A stretch of DNA of 29,237 bases, from IMG/VR virus record IMGVR_UViG_3300027782_000279, positions 1 to 29,237 of that record. The stretch is one strand, 5' to 3'. A program made the position numbers and the translations under genes. The notes beneath the pieces were generated by a model. The model made no database searches and was not told the DNA's origin. It was given only the letters and a program-made list of their open reading frames with translations. The stretch comes from a virus. The first letter of the stretch is position 1; each line of letters begins with the position of its first letter. Below, piece after piece: positions 6,866 to 15,449 of the stretch.

Positions 6866-9800
6866 TTGATACTTTAGGGCTGACAATTGAAGAATATAAC
6901 TGGTACGCAAATGAGGTAGCAAACTACCGCCCAGAGCGCGATGCAGCTTATGACATAGTGCCGGAGGTGGTATGCGACCCAATAACAGTTGGTATTGTTA
7001 CAACAGTAGTTGGAGCTGGCCTTAGCTTTGCCGCACAGGCATTAGCACCAAAACCTAAACTACCGAAACGATCTGACCCAGCGCAACAACAAGGCGGCAG
7101 TGATGTAACAGGCGCAAGCGTAAGTGCTGACAATAGGTTTACTAATGTAGACGGCTTTACTTCAGTACAACCGCTAGCAAGACTTGGCGAAGTCATGCCA
7201 TTGGTATTTGCTAACCGTGGCGCGTATGGCGGTGTAAGGGTTGAGACTAAACTGCTATGGTCGCAATTACTTAGCCAAGGCGATGGCCAGGAATTACTAG
7301 CTATATTCCTGGCTGGTGCTGGTGTATTAGCAGCTATCCCAAGCATTAAAGGTTTTGCAATCGGCGATAGCTTAATACGTGGCTATCAAGAAAACAAATT
7401 CGCTGTTTATTTTAAAGGCGGTGTTGCAGGCGAGGGCAGACTAACAAAATCAAACCATTTGGTAGGAGGCCAATTAGCAGCGCGGGGTGAAGATGTATTC
7501 CTAGCTGATTATTCTAATGCTGGTGTCCAACCTTTATTTAGCGGTGTAAGGATACCTACAACAATGACGCAATTTGGCATATCAGAGCCATTGCGTAATG
7601 CGCAAGATTGGCGGCTGCCATATAAAAGAATAAGGGTATCATTCCCGCCATTTGTAAGACCAGGCACTGGAGGAGATGTGGCAAGCGCTCTACAGGAATG
7701 GCTAAAAGCAACAGAAGCAGCACGTAAAGCAAACAACGAACGCGATAAAATTGAATCTCATTACGCTTGTCGGACGGGCATAAATAAAATAAATGGTAAT
7801 ACGCACGGCACTGGATTCAAAGATGTAGATGTATCAGTTGGTTCAATAATTGAATTTGCAATGTATGGAGGCAATATATCGAATAAATTTGGTGAATTTG
7901 GCGTTCAAGACATTGCAGCAAAAGATGATAATTACCGCATATCATGCGATGAAGTATTGATCCCCGGTGAAACTTATCTGATACATGAGGTGGAAGCTGT
8001 CTGCACTGGGTCCAATCCGCCAACAGAAATATGGAGTCCCGAAGTATCAAAAGCTTATTTCTTTAAAGCTTTAACAGCAGGCAAAGTACGGCTAGTATCA
8101 GAGCAAATTTTAGTACATGAACCAGATTTTAACTCTAGGAATTTAGCGCAATATGTTAATCCCTGCAATGGCGCGACTTTGCTTAAGTTAGCTGTTGCCA
8201 ATATAACCACTACACGTAAATTAAACCAAGTTGAAATTGGGATTAAGTCGCAAGTTTGGAAGCGGTTCAATGGCATGAGTAATTTCTCAAGCCAACCGCC
8301 TGAGACTACACTTGCTGCAATCGAAGCAGGCGGTAATAATTATATTGTTGGACAGTATAGTGAATACGGCTTAAGGTATTCTTTCTTTAGGTTGCAGATA
8401 AGAGAAAAAGGAACTGAAGCTTGGATTACTTTAGAAGATAGCGCTGGGCCGTTCTGTGTAAGAGGTCGTACACCTGTAGACCAGTTTAATTTTATACGCA
8501 TTAAATTTCCAAGAGATGATGTGCAATATGAAATAAGATTAAGGCCATTAGCGGGTGGGTCAATTCTTGATGTATCAACAACAGGCATAAAAACAAGAGT
8601 TTTAGATGCTAGATCAGGAGGGCCACTAAAATATGGCGTTTACGTGAATAACGGTGGATTTGAAATTAGTTATAAAGGTTCAACAGAAGTGATAACTCAG
8701 TCGATGGGCACTAATAGCGTAATGTTTTTTGGCGGGAAAGCAGAAGTTGGGGCTGTTCAATCATTAGGCGCAGTTGAATATTTAACAAATGGCGAACAGG
8801 GGTTGGGTACATTTGCGACTACAACCATTAGCGGCCCTGGCAGCGGTTTAACTGTAAGCGTAGTAGCAGAACAAATCAGCAGCACACAACAATTTAAAGC
8901 TATTGCAAAAGCAGGTTCTGATAGCTTTTCAATGAAATGGTTACATATTGATGTTTTAGGAGCGCCATCACCAACTGGTTTAGGGCAAAGCTTCACAGGC
9001 CGCGCATTCTATTCTTATGCCCCACCAGGTGTTGACCTTGACCCAGGGATGCAGATTCAGGTGCAACTGGATTTAACATCAGCCGAAACTACAAATTTTG
9101 GTGCACAACAAGGCTACACATTGGGCGGCTATATGTGGTCTTGTTCTGCTGTACCTGGCGCGGTTATTACCGTGACAGGCAATAATAACGGCACTAGAAC
9201 ATCAGGCCAGTATGCGTTTAAGAAGCCTGCTGGTGCTGCAATGCCGCCTAGTAACTTTGAGTATTCGTTATTAGACTTGACTTCATCAGAGGAAGTTATT
9301 TATATTGCTTCTGTTATACCAGTAAATAGAGGTTCTGGTTATAGCGCAGGGAGCAGCAGAGTACGAGTTCAAGGCCTTGGCATTACCTTAGATGACTTAA
9401 CAGTTCAAGAATTAGTTGTAGGTGGTCAATCTGTAGCTGAAAATTATGATGCTGTAGCGGATGTATATTTATACGACCAACAAGAAGGCAGCCATCAGAA
9501 TGGGCCAGAGCATCAAGTTGTTTACGTTAATGAGCAACGGCAAAATGACCCTACCCCAATTTACGATAATATGGCGTTGATAGGATTACAACTACGCAGT
9601 GGCAAGGAATGGAACGACTTTAATAATTTCACTTATTACGCAAAGCAAGGCATTAACGTAACCCGGATGGTAGACCCCACCAGCGGCAATACTAGCGGTT
9701 ATTCACCGACAAGTTCCATAACAGGGCCAACGCATTTATTCCCTGAGATATTGCGTCATTTGTTGCGTGCCCCAGCAGCAGGCGCTGCTAATTTAATACC

Positions 9801-10755
9801 AGAAGATATGATTGATTGGCCTGGCTTCCAAGCAGCATGTAAGCTATGTATCCAGAATGACTTGTTTTATGATGGTGTGATAGGGTCACCTGTTAATGTC
9901 CGCGATTGGGCATATGAACATGCGCCATATTTCTTTTTAGATTTCCTTATTTTAGGCGGCAAAATATCATTACAACCCACGTTCCCGGTAGCAGCAGATC
10001 AACTTACTGGTTATTCTATTTATGGTGCTTTTGAAAGACTACCTAAAATCTCGGCGCTATTTACCGATGGCAATATTATTGAGGATTCATTGCAAGTAAG
10101 CTGGTATCCAGCCGAGCAACGTATAGCACCGCAAGTATTAGTTACGGTACGCGATGAGGTAGAAGATGGTTTTGCCGAAACACGCAACATTTTAGTCAGG
10201 CCAAACGACCCAAACCACAGATCACTACAAGTAGAAGCTGTTGATTTCACTGGTTTCTGCACTAATAAAACACATGCAATTAGTTTTGCTAAATTACTAA
10301 TTCAAACACGTCGTTATGTAACGCATACTATTACATTCAAAACATTCCCCGAAAGCTTAGCATTAGCACCTGGCGCGTATTTTAAGGTTGCAAGCCAAGC
10401 CAGACATGTAGACCAGTTTGAAAACGGTTATGTTTTGGATGATGGCAAGGTGATTTCAAGCACGGGATTATCTGGCTCCAACTCAGTTTATTGGTGGCGG
10501 TCGGGGCTGACGGAGGTTCAGACTGGCACAATGACAGTTGATGCTAATGGCTTCACCTCACCCGCTTTTGCTGGCGCGGTGTTTACGGTCTACTCAAATT
10601 CTCAAAGCGCTTGTTGTTACAAGGCCGAGCTAATTAGTTATGATGAGGAAGGAATGGTGGAAATCACCGGCACAAATGTACCAATCGACAGCTCCGGCAG
10701 GATCACCTATCTAAACTTAGAGGACAGCCAATTCGTGGTTGAAAACGAGCAATGA
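6811..10755 (+). CDS. Central tail hub / host-specificity protein (J-like)
   Basis: 1314 residues from ATG 6811. A frame-compatible start exists at 6775, but the sequence from MVPVRQIRGAILPWE onward looks like the natural N-terminus. A hydrophobic segment (ITVGIVTTVVGAGLSFAAQALA) lies near residue ~60, followed by a conserved region with LARLGEVMPLVFANRG. In J-like hubs such segments precede the ring-forming domains. The protein then has long beta-rich stretches and a hub-like C-terminal third (LPKISALFTDGNIIEDSLQVSW, CTNKTHAISFAKLLIQTRRYVTHT). Size, order after the K-like gene and domain pattern fit the protein that closes the tail tube and carries receptor-binding elements. It is coupled to the next gene by ATGA. 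Confidence 0.78.
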   Translation: MVPVRQIRGAILPWEKQLIDTLGLTIEEYNWYANEVANYRPERDAAYDIVPEVVCDPITVGIVTTVVGAGLSFAAQALAPKPKLPKRSDPAQQQGGSDVTGASVSADNRFTNVDGFTSVQPLARLGEVMPLVFANRGAYGGVRVETKLLWSQLLSQGDGQELLAIFLAGAGVLAAIPSIKGFAIGDSLIRGYQENKFAVYFKGGVAGEGRLTKSNHLVGGQLAARGEDVFLADYSNAGVQPLFSGVRIPTTMTQFGISEPLRNAQDWRLPYKRIRVSFPPFVRPGTGGDVASALQEWLKATEAARKANNERDKIESHYACRTGINKINGNTHGTGFKDVDVSVGSIIEFAMYGGNISNKFGEFGVQDIAAKDDNYRISCDEVLIPGETYLIHEVEAVCTGSNPPTEIWSPEVSKAYFFKALTAGKVRLVSEQILVHEPDFNSRNLAQYVNPCNGATLLKLAVANITTTRKLNQVEIGIKSQVWKRFNGMSNFSSQPPETTLAAIEAGGNNYIVGQYSEYGLRYSFFRLQIREKGTEAWITLEDSAGPFCVRGRTPVDQFNFIRIKFPRDDVQYEIRLRPLAGGSILDVSTTGIKTRVLDARSGGPLKYGVYVNNGGFEISYKGSTEVITQSMGTNSVMFFGGKAEVGAVQSLGAVEYLTNGEQGLGTFATTTISGPGSGLTVSVVAEQISSTQQFKAIAKAGSDSFSMKWLHIDVLGAPSPTGLGQSFTGRAFYSYAPPGVDLDPGMQIQVQLDLTSAETTNFGAQQGYTLGGYMWSCSAVPGAVITVTGNNNGTRTSGQYAFKKPAGAAMPPSNFEYSLLDLTSSEEVIYIASVIPVNRGSGYSAGSSRVRVQGLGITLDDLTVQELVVGGQSVAENYDAVADVYLYDQQEGSHQNGPEHQVVYVNEQRQNDPTPIYDNMALIGLQLRSGKEWNDFNNFTYYAKQGINVTRMVDPTSGNTSGYSPTSSITGPTHLFPEILRHLLRAPAAGAANLIPEDMIDWPGFQAACKLCIQNDLFYDGVIGSPVNVRDWAYEHAPYFFLDFLILGGKISLQPTFPVAADQLTGYSIYGAFERLPKISALFTDGNIIEDSLQVSWYPAEQRIAPQVLVTVRDEVEDGFAETRNILVRPNDPNHRSLQVEAVDFTGFCTNKTHAISFAKLLIQTRRYVTHTITFKTFPESLALAPGAYFKVASQARHVDQFENGYVLDDGKVISSTGLSGSNSVYWWRSGLTEVQTGTMTVDANGFTSPAFAGAVFTVYSNSQSACCYKAELISYDEEGMVEITGTNVPIDSSGRITYLNLEDSQFVVENEQ

Positions 10756-11180
10756 GTTTCTCAGGCCCTAGCTTTCCGAGCGTTGCCCCTACCAGCAGGT
10801 CATTATCGGCTGGTGATTTCCCAGGCACTACGTTCAAGGCGCAAGATGGTGTTGAGGTAAGGGTTCAATATGGCAACCAACGTGCCAATATGGAACTGTC
10901 ACTATCGTTTGATAATATTACTGATGCCAATGCCGCTTTAATTTACGACCATTACCACAGTTGCCGTGGCACGTTAGGCGTATTTGATGTAGCAGCTAAT
11001 TCATTAACGCAAAGCGGCAACCCAGGATTCCATGCTGGCACAGCAAGCGGCACCACGAACCGCTTCTCTGCGACTCCATTTGGCATGAAATATCGTTATG
11101 CCGAACCGCCGCAATTTAGTAGTGTCAAGCCTGGCCTCATGTCGGCTACAATTAAGCTAATTGGCGTACTTGACAAATGA
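10752..11180 (+). CDS. Small tail-associated protein, unknown
   Basis: 142 residues, beta-rich, start overlapping the hub stop (ATGA). The segments VEVRVQYGNQRANMELSLSF and DANAALIYDHYHSCRGTLGVF resemble small minor tail proteins in which a strand pair is followed by a conserved helix and Y-DHY motif. No enzymatic residues are evident. Its place between hub and tube-like proteins suggests a tip or baseplate-like component; function otherwise unknown. Confidence 0.6.
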   Translation: MSFSGPSFPSVAPTSRSLSAGDFPGTTFKAQDGVEVRVQYGNQRANMELSLSFDNITDANAALIYDHYHSCRGTLGVFDVAANSLTQSGNPGFHAGTASGTTNRFSATPFGMKYRYAEPPQFSSVKPGLMSATIKLIGVLDK

Positions 11181-11572
11181 GCTATTACAGCGGCAAAGAC
11201 GGCACCTTGACCTACAACGGCACACTGGTAGCTAAGGTCAGCAATTGGAGCGTATCAAGCACGGTAGATACGCTTGACACCACAGTATTGACTGAAAGCG
11301 ACCGTAGCTTTGTGCCAGGGCTTAGAACCATAAGCGGTAGTGCCACTGTGTTTTATTATGATTCATCGCCGGTTCCATTGCTGCAACGTGTCGTAAAGAC
11401 TACCGCAGTCAGCGAATCTGACATATTAGTTATTAAACTTGGCTGGGACACTAAGTTTATTCAAGGCAGTTGCATCCTTACAAGTGCAGAGCTTAATTGC
11501 GCTGTAGGCGAAGTAATGCAAGCTAGCATCCAGTTCCAATTTACTGGTGCACCAACAGGCGTTACTTTGTAA
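11177..11572 (+). CDS. Tube-fold tail protein, second copy type
   Basis: 131 residues, coupled by ATGA upstream and TAATG downstream. It starts with KDGTLTYNGTLVAKVSNWSVSSTVDTLDTTVLTESDRSFVPGL, and ends with GEVMQASIQFQFTG. This is the organisation of phage tail tube subunits, with an N-terminal hairpin, a D-T-T loop and a closing strand. It is shorter than the main tube protein and lacks the inserted domain. It may be a tip-proximal tube ring or adaptor; that role is an inference. Confidence 0.6.
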   Translation: MSYYSGKDGTLTYNGTLVAKVSNWSVSSTVDTLDTTVLTESDRSFVPGLRTISGSATVFYYDSSPVPLLQRVVKTTAVSESDILVIKLGWDTKFIQGSCILTSAELNCAVGEVMQASIQFQFTGAPTGVTL

Positions 11573-12429
11573 TGACAGTATATTTAGGCAACGCAGGCAA
11601 CATAGAACTTACCAGAGATAGCGGGGACGTAATTGCAGGAACTGTGACGCCGGGTGATGTTAATACCGCCAAGGGGATGTTTAGTTTTGACTTTACTTTT
11701 GGTGCATTTGTAACAGGTGATTTTGTAGAATTTAGCAGTGCATCTACGCTTTCATTTATTTCAGGTTATGCGTACAAAAAAGGCAATTGGTTTGTTAATG
11801 TAGACCAACTCGGTGGTTTGCGGTTATATCCTACATATTCTGATGCGGTAGCTGGCACATCAAACAATAGGGTTGCATTAGCTACCCCTGGCGCTGCTGT
11901 TGCTGTTAGCTGTAAAATCCTTAATTCAGTACCAAGGGTATTAGGCCAAATTGTAAAATTTGAGTTATCAACTGATCGCGAAGCGGTTGATACAACAGGA
12001 TTAGGTGACGAATTTAGGAATCAATACAGCACTTTGATCACGGGTTCAGGTAGTATTGAGTGTATTTTTGATTATGCAGTCGCAGGCGAAACTGAAATTG
12101 CAGTGTATTTGCATAACCTGTTATTGCGTCAACAGTTTGGCAGTGATTTTAAAGCTAATTTATACATCTTAGGCGAAGGCCAAGCACAAGGTGTTAATGC
12201 TGGAAATGATTCGGTATGGTATGAAATCAATGGCGTGATGACGCAAGCAGCAATTAGTTGCGCCGCAGGTGACATAATTGGTAGTACATTTACGTTTGTT
12301 ACTACTGGTGAAATAAAGCTACGAGTGCAAACTGTCACATGGGCTGACCTGTTGCTCAACTCTGCGGGTGATAGACTGGTTCTAAGCACCGCTGATGGTG
12401 ACATTCTAGAACTCGGAGAGGAGCTTTAA
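11572..12429 (+). CDS. Tube-fold-like tail protein with inserted domain
   Basis: 285 residues. An inserted beta domain (FVTGDFVEFSS, YAYKKGNWFVNVDQLGGLRLYPTYSDAVAG) occupies roughly residues 15-110. After it comes a tube-like core: VKFELSTDREAVDTTGLGDEF, LITGSGSIECIF, and a closing AGDIIGSTFTFVTTGEIKLRV. The core resembles the 131-residue neighbour and the tube protein at 1413-2171, so the three look like diverged copies. The last ~35 residues (AGDRLVLSTADGDILELGEEL) are an acidic tail. Likely a tail-tip or fibre-attachment component. Confidence 0.55.
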   Translation: MTVYLGNAGNIELTRDSGDVIAGTVTPGDVNTAKGMFSFDFTFGAFVTGDFVEFSSASTLSFISGYAYKKGNWFVNVDQLGGLRLYPTYSDAVAGTSNNRVALATPGAAVAVSCKILNSVPRVLGQIVKFELSTDREAVDTTGLGDEFRNQYSTLITGSGSIECIFDYAVAGETEIAVYLHNLLLRQQFGSDFKANLYILGEGQAQGVNAGNDSVWYEINGVMTQAAISCAAGDIIGSTFTFVTTGEIKLRVQTVTWADLLLNSAGDRLVLSTADGDILELGEEL

Positions 12430-15400
12430 TGGCTAACCAGCGGATCGATCAGCTAAGCGCTGAAACAGCACCAGCCGCAGCAGATGTGTTGCCAATTTTT
12501 AGTATCGCAGCTAGCGACACAAAAAAAATTACAGTTAAAAATTTAGTACAGCAAGGCGCTGCATTAGTTGACGATGCTTCGATACCGGCAGCAAAGGTCA
12601 ACCTAGGGGCGTTGAGTATTGTTAATGCAAACATCGATGCTTCTGCTGCTATTGCGTACAGCAAACTTGCTTCATTAACGAGTGGCAATATTGTCATAGG
12701 TTCTAGCGTTGGGGTTGCAACAAGCACCCCAGTTACAGGTGATATTACTATAAGTAATACAGGTGTTACCGCTATTGCTACTGGCGTAATCGTTAATGCA
12801 GATATAAACGCTTCAGCGGCAATTGCTGATACCAAGCTAGATACTATTGCAACGGCTGGGAAGGTTAGCAATAGTGCCACTACTGCCACAAATGCAAACA
12901 CTGCATCAGCAATTGTTGCAAGGGATGCAAGCGGTAATTTTACCGCAGGTACTATTACTGCTGCATTAACAGGTACTGCGTCAGGTAATCTAATTGCCGG
13001 TGGCGCACTAGGCACACCATCTAGCGGCACCTTAACAAGTTGCACTGGGCTGCCAATTTCTACTGGTGTTTCGGGGCTTGGTACTGGTGCTGCTACATTT
13101 TTAACAACACCATCAAGTGCAAACCTTGCTGCGTTATTAACTGATGAAACTGGTACTGGTGCCAATGTATTTGCTAACTCACCAACTTTAGTAAGCCCAG
13201 CATTAGGAACTCCTGCCTCTGGAATTTTAACAAACTGCACAAATTTGCCTGTTGCAACTGCTTCAGTTGCAGGCGCTGTTTCGATACCAGCAGCAGGTGG
13301 TTTGGCACTTGCAGGCAGTGGCGCAGTAAGCCATAGCAATAGCGTTACCGCTGGCACTACGAGCGGGATCACGTTTGATGCGCAGGGTCATATAACGGCT
13401 ACAACTGCATTGACTGGCGCTAATTTACCTGTCGCTACCAGTGGCGTTATTGGTGGTGTGAGGCCAGGCACTGGCTTAACGGTAGATGGCAGCGGCATTT
13501 TGAATGTTAGCGCTGCTACTAATGCAGTATTAGGCGGTGTTATTGCAGGTAGTGATTTTGGTATTAGCACTGGCACGATATCATTAGCAACACAAGGCGG
13601 CCTTACTGCTGGCACTTATACAAAAGCAACATACAACTCAAAAGGTATTGCAACTGGTGGCAGCGCGTTAGTTGCTGCTGATATCCCAAACCTTGCTGCG
13701 ACACAGATTACAAGCGGCAGTTTAGATATTGCTCGCATTGCAGCTAATACAGTTACGGGCGCCAAGTTAGCTAATTACGCTATCAGCAAAATTGGAGATA
13801 CTACGCCAACCGCTGACTGTATTGGGCAATTCTTTTTCAACCCGCTAAGCAAAGATCTTGCACTTTGGGACGGGAACGTATTCCAGCCAATTGGTATCTC
13901 GGTTGGTGAGATTGTATTTGCCGGAACGTTTAATGCTTCCACAGGTAGTGGCACGGGCCTTATTACATCCGTAACTGCAGAAGGGGCTGCTATTGGCCTT
14001 ACTATTGGCGCCGCGCTGCCATCGGCATCTGTTGGTAATTCTAGATATTATGTGGTAGTAGCTACAGGCGGTACAGTTACTACCGGCAATGCGCCCCATG
14101 CGGCATTGAACCCGCCGGATATTATCTTATCTAATGGCACATCATGGGTAGAAATTGATATCTCGCAAACATTTACAACTGTAACTGCAAACCAAGTATC
14201 ATTTACGCCTTTTGGTAGCCTTGCTTCTAGCAATGTACAAGCTGCAATTGAAGAATTAGATACAGAAAAACTACCGCTTGCTGGTGGTACGGTAACGGGC
14301 AACTTAGAGATTGGCACTGCGGGCAGTTTAAGTTTTGAAGGCTCCACCGCAAACACATTTGAAACTACTCTTGCGGTAGTAGACCCAACCGCAGATCGGA
14401 CAATCACACTGCCCAATATTTCTGGAACTGTAATAACTACGGGAGACACCGGGACTGTTACTAGCACGATGTTGCTAGATGGCACCATTGTCGATGCAGA
14501 TGTAAACGCAAGTGCTGCTATTGCTTACAGCAAGCTTGCCACATTAACCAGCGGCAATATTCTTGTAGGCTCCAGCGCAAACGTTGCGACTAGCACGGCA
14601 GTAACAGGTGATGTAACAATTAGCAACTTAGGCGTTACTGCTATTGCTAGCGGCGTAATCGTCAATGCCGATATAAACGCATCTGCTGCAATTTCAGGCA
14701 GCAAAATTGTTGCCGCTACTACTGGCGTGGTTGGCGCGGTGCAGCTCAGCGATAGCACCAGTACTACTAGCAGCGTATTAGCTGCTACACCAACAGCAGT
14801 TAAGGCAGCATACGACTTAGCTGATGCTGCATTACCGAAAGCAGGCGGCACGTTAACCGGCAATGTAATTTTAGATAATCAAGTTGACGCCCGATTCCGC
14901 GAAGCAACTGCAAACGGCACTAACTACGTTGGCTTCCAGGCCCCGGCAACGATTGCAGCAGATGTGCTATGGACCTTACCGGCCACCGATGGCACTGCTG
15001 CACAGGTATTAAGCACTAACGGCAGCGGCACTTTAAGCTGGGCATCAGCAGCAAGCGGCGATGTTACACTTACCGGCACCCAGACCCTTACCAATAAAAC
15101 ACTTACTGACCCAGCCATCATTGGCACAATCCTGGAGGATGTATTTACTATTACTGATGGCGCTGCATTTGAAGTTGATCCCGGTAATGGCAGTGTTCAA
15201 TTAATAACGCTTGGTGCTAGCCGCACACCAAAATGCACCAACATGGTTGCTGGTGAAAGCGTCACACTAATGGTTGATGATGGCACTGCTTATACACTCA
15301 CGTGGACTGATGCAACCTGGGGTAGTGGCGGAGTAGTGTGGAAGACTAATGCAGGCGCGGCACCGACACTTAACACTTCCGGCTATACCGTTATTGTGTT

Positions 15401-15449
15401 ATGGAAAGTCAGCACGCAAGTTTATGGCGCTCGCGTAGGTGATGCGTAA
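12429..15449 (+). CDS. Long tail fibre protein with internal repeats
   Basis: 1006 residues, extremely rich in A, T, G, S and short beta strands, the usual composition of trimeric fibre shafts. A ~73-residue unit (INASAAIAYSKL ... TSGNIVIGSS ... NADINASAAIADTKL) occurs at residues ~65-137 and again at ~686-760. Other shorter repeats (GTPSSGTLTSCT and GTPASGILTNCT) occur between them. The C-terminus carries LTGTQTLTNKTLTDPAI followed by a compact beta domain (FTITDGAAFEVDPGNGSVQ), typical of phage fibre tips that bind the receptor. It overlaps both neighbours by TAATG. A long antisense open frame inside it (12449-13372) is a composition artefact. Confidence 0.82.
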   Translation: MANQRIDQLSAETAPAAADVLPIFSIAASDTKKITVKNLVQQGAALVDDASIPAAKVNLGALSIVNANIDASAAIAYSKLASLTSGNIVIGSSVGVATSTPVTGDITISNTGVTAIATGVIVNADINASAAIADTKLDTIATAGKVSNSATTATNANTASAIVARDASGNFTAGTITAALTGTASGNLIAGGALGTPSSGTLTSCTGLPISTGVSGLGTGAATFLTTPSSANLAALLTDETGTGANVFANSPTLVSPALGTPASGILTNCTNLPVATASVAGAVSIPAAGGLALAGSGAVSHSNSVTAGTTSGITFDAQGHITATTALTGANLPVATSGVIGGVRPGTGLTVDGSGILNVSAATNAVLGGVIAGSDFGISTGTISLATQGGLTAGTYTKATYNSKGIATGGSALVAADIPNLAATQITSGSLDIARIAANTVTGAKLANYAISKIGDTTPTADCIGQFFFNPLSKDLALWDGNVFQPIGISVGEIVFAGTFNASTGSGTGLITSVTAEGAAIGLTIGAALPSASVGNSRYYVVVATGGTVTTGNAPHAALNPPDIILSNGTSWVEIDISQTFTTVTANQVSFTPFGSLASSNVQAAIEELDTEKLPLAGGTVTGNLEIGTAGSLSFEGSTANTFETTLAVVDPTADRTITLPNISGTVITTGDTGTVTSTMLLDGTIVDADVNASAAIAYSKLATLTSGNILVGSSANVATSTAVTGDVTISNLGVTAIASGVIVNADINASAAISGSKIVAATTGVVGAVQLSDSTSTTSSVLAATPTAVKAAYDLADAALPKAGGTLTGNVILDNQVDARFREATANGTNYVGFQAPATIAADVLWTLPATDGTAAQVLSTNGSGTLSWASAASGDVTLTGTQTLTNKTLTDPAIIGTILEDVFTITDGAAFEVDPGNGSVQLITLGASRTPKCTNMVAGESVTLMVDDGTAYTLTWTDATWGSGGVVWKTNAGAAPTLNTSGYTVIVLWKVSTQVYGARVGDA
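12622..14706 (+). repeat. Distant direct repeats within the fibre gene
   Basis: The stretch at about 12622-12840 recurs in diverged form at about 14479-14706, in the same frame. The shared peptide is roughly NASAAIAYSKLA-LTSGNI-GSS-VATST-VTGD-TIS-GVTAIA-GVIVNADINASAAI. The two copies are about 1.86 kb apart and have many synonymous differences, so the duplication is old or selection keeps the protein. Confidence 0.8.

Noticed and set aside
12449-13372. 307-residue leftward open frame inside the first fibre gene
   Set aside because: It is antisense to a clear fibre gene with coupled starts and stops. The low-complexity A/V/P-rich translation is a mirror of the Ala/Thr/Gly codons of the sense strand.
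14048-14863. Leftward open frames of 146 and 112 residues in the same fibre
   Set aside because: Same reason as above: the repetitive sense composition avoids stops on the opposite strand, and no start signal or neighbour coupling is present.
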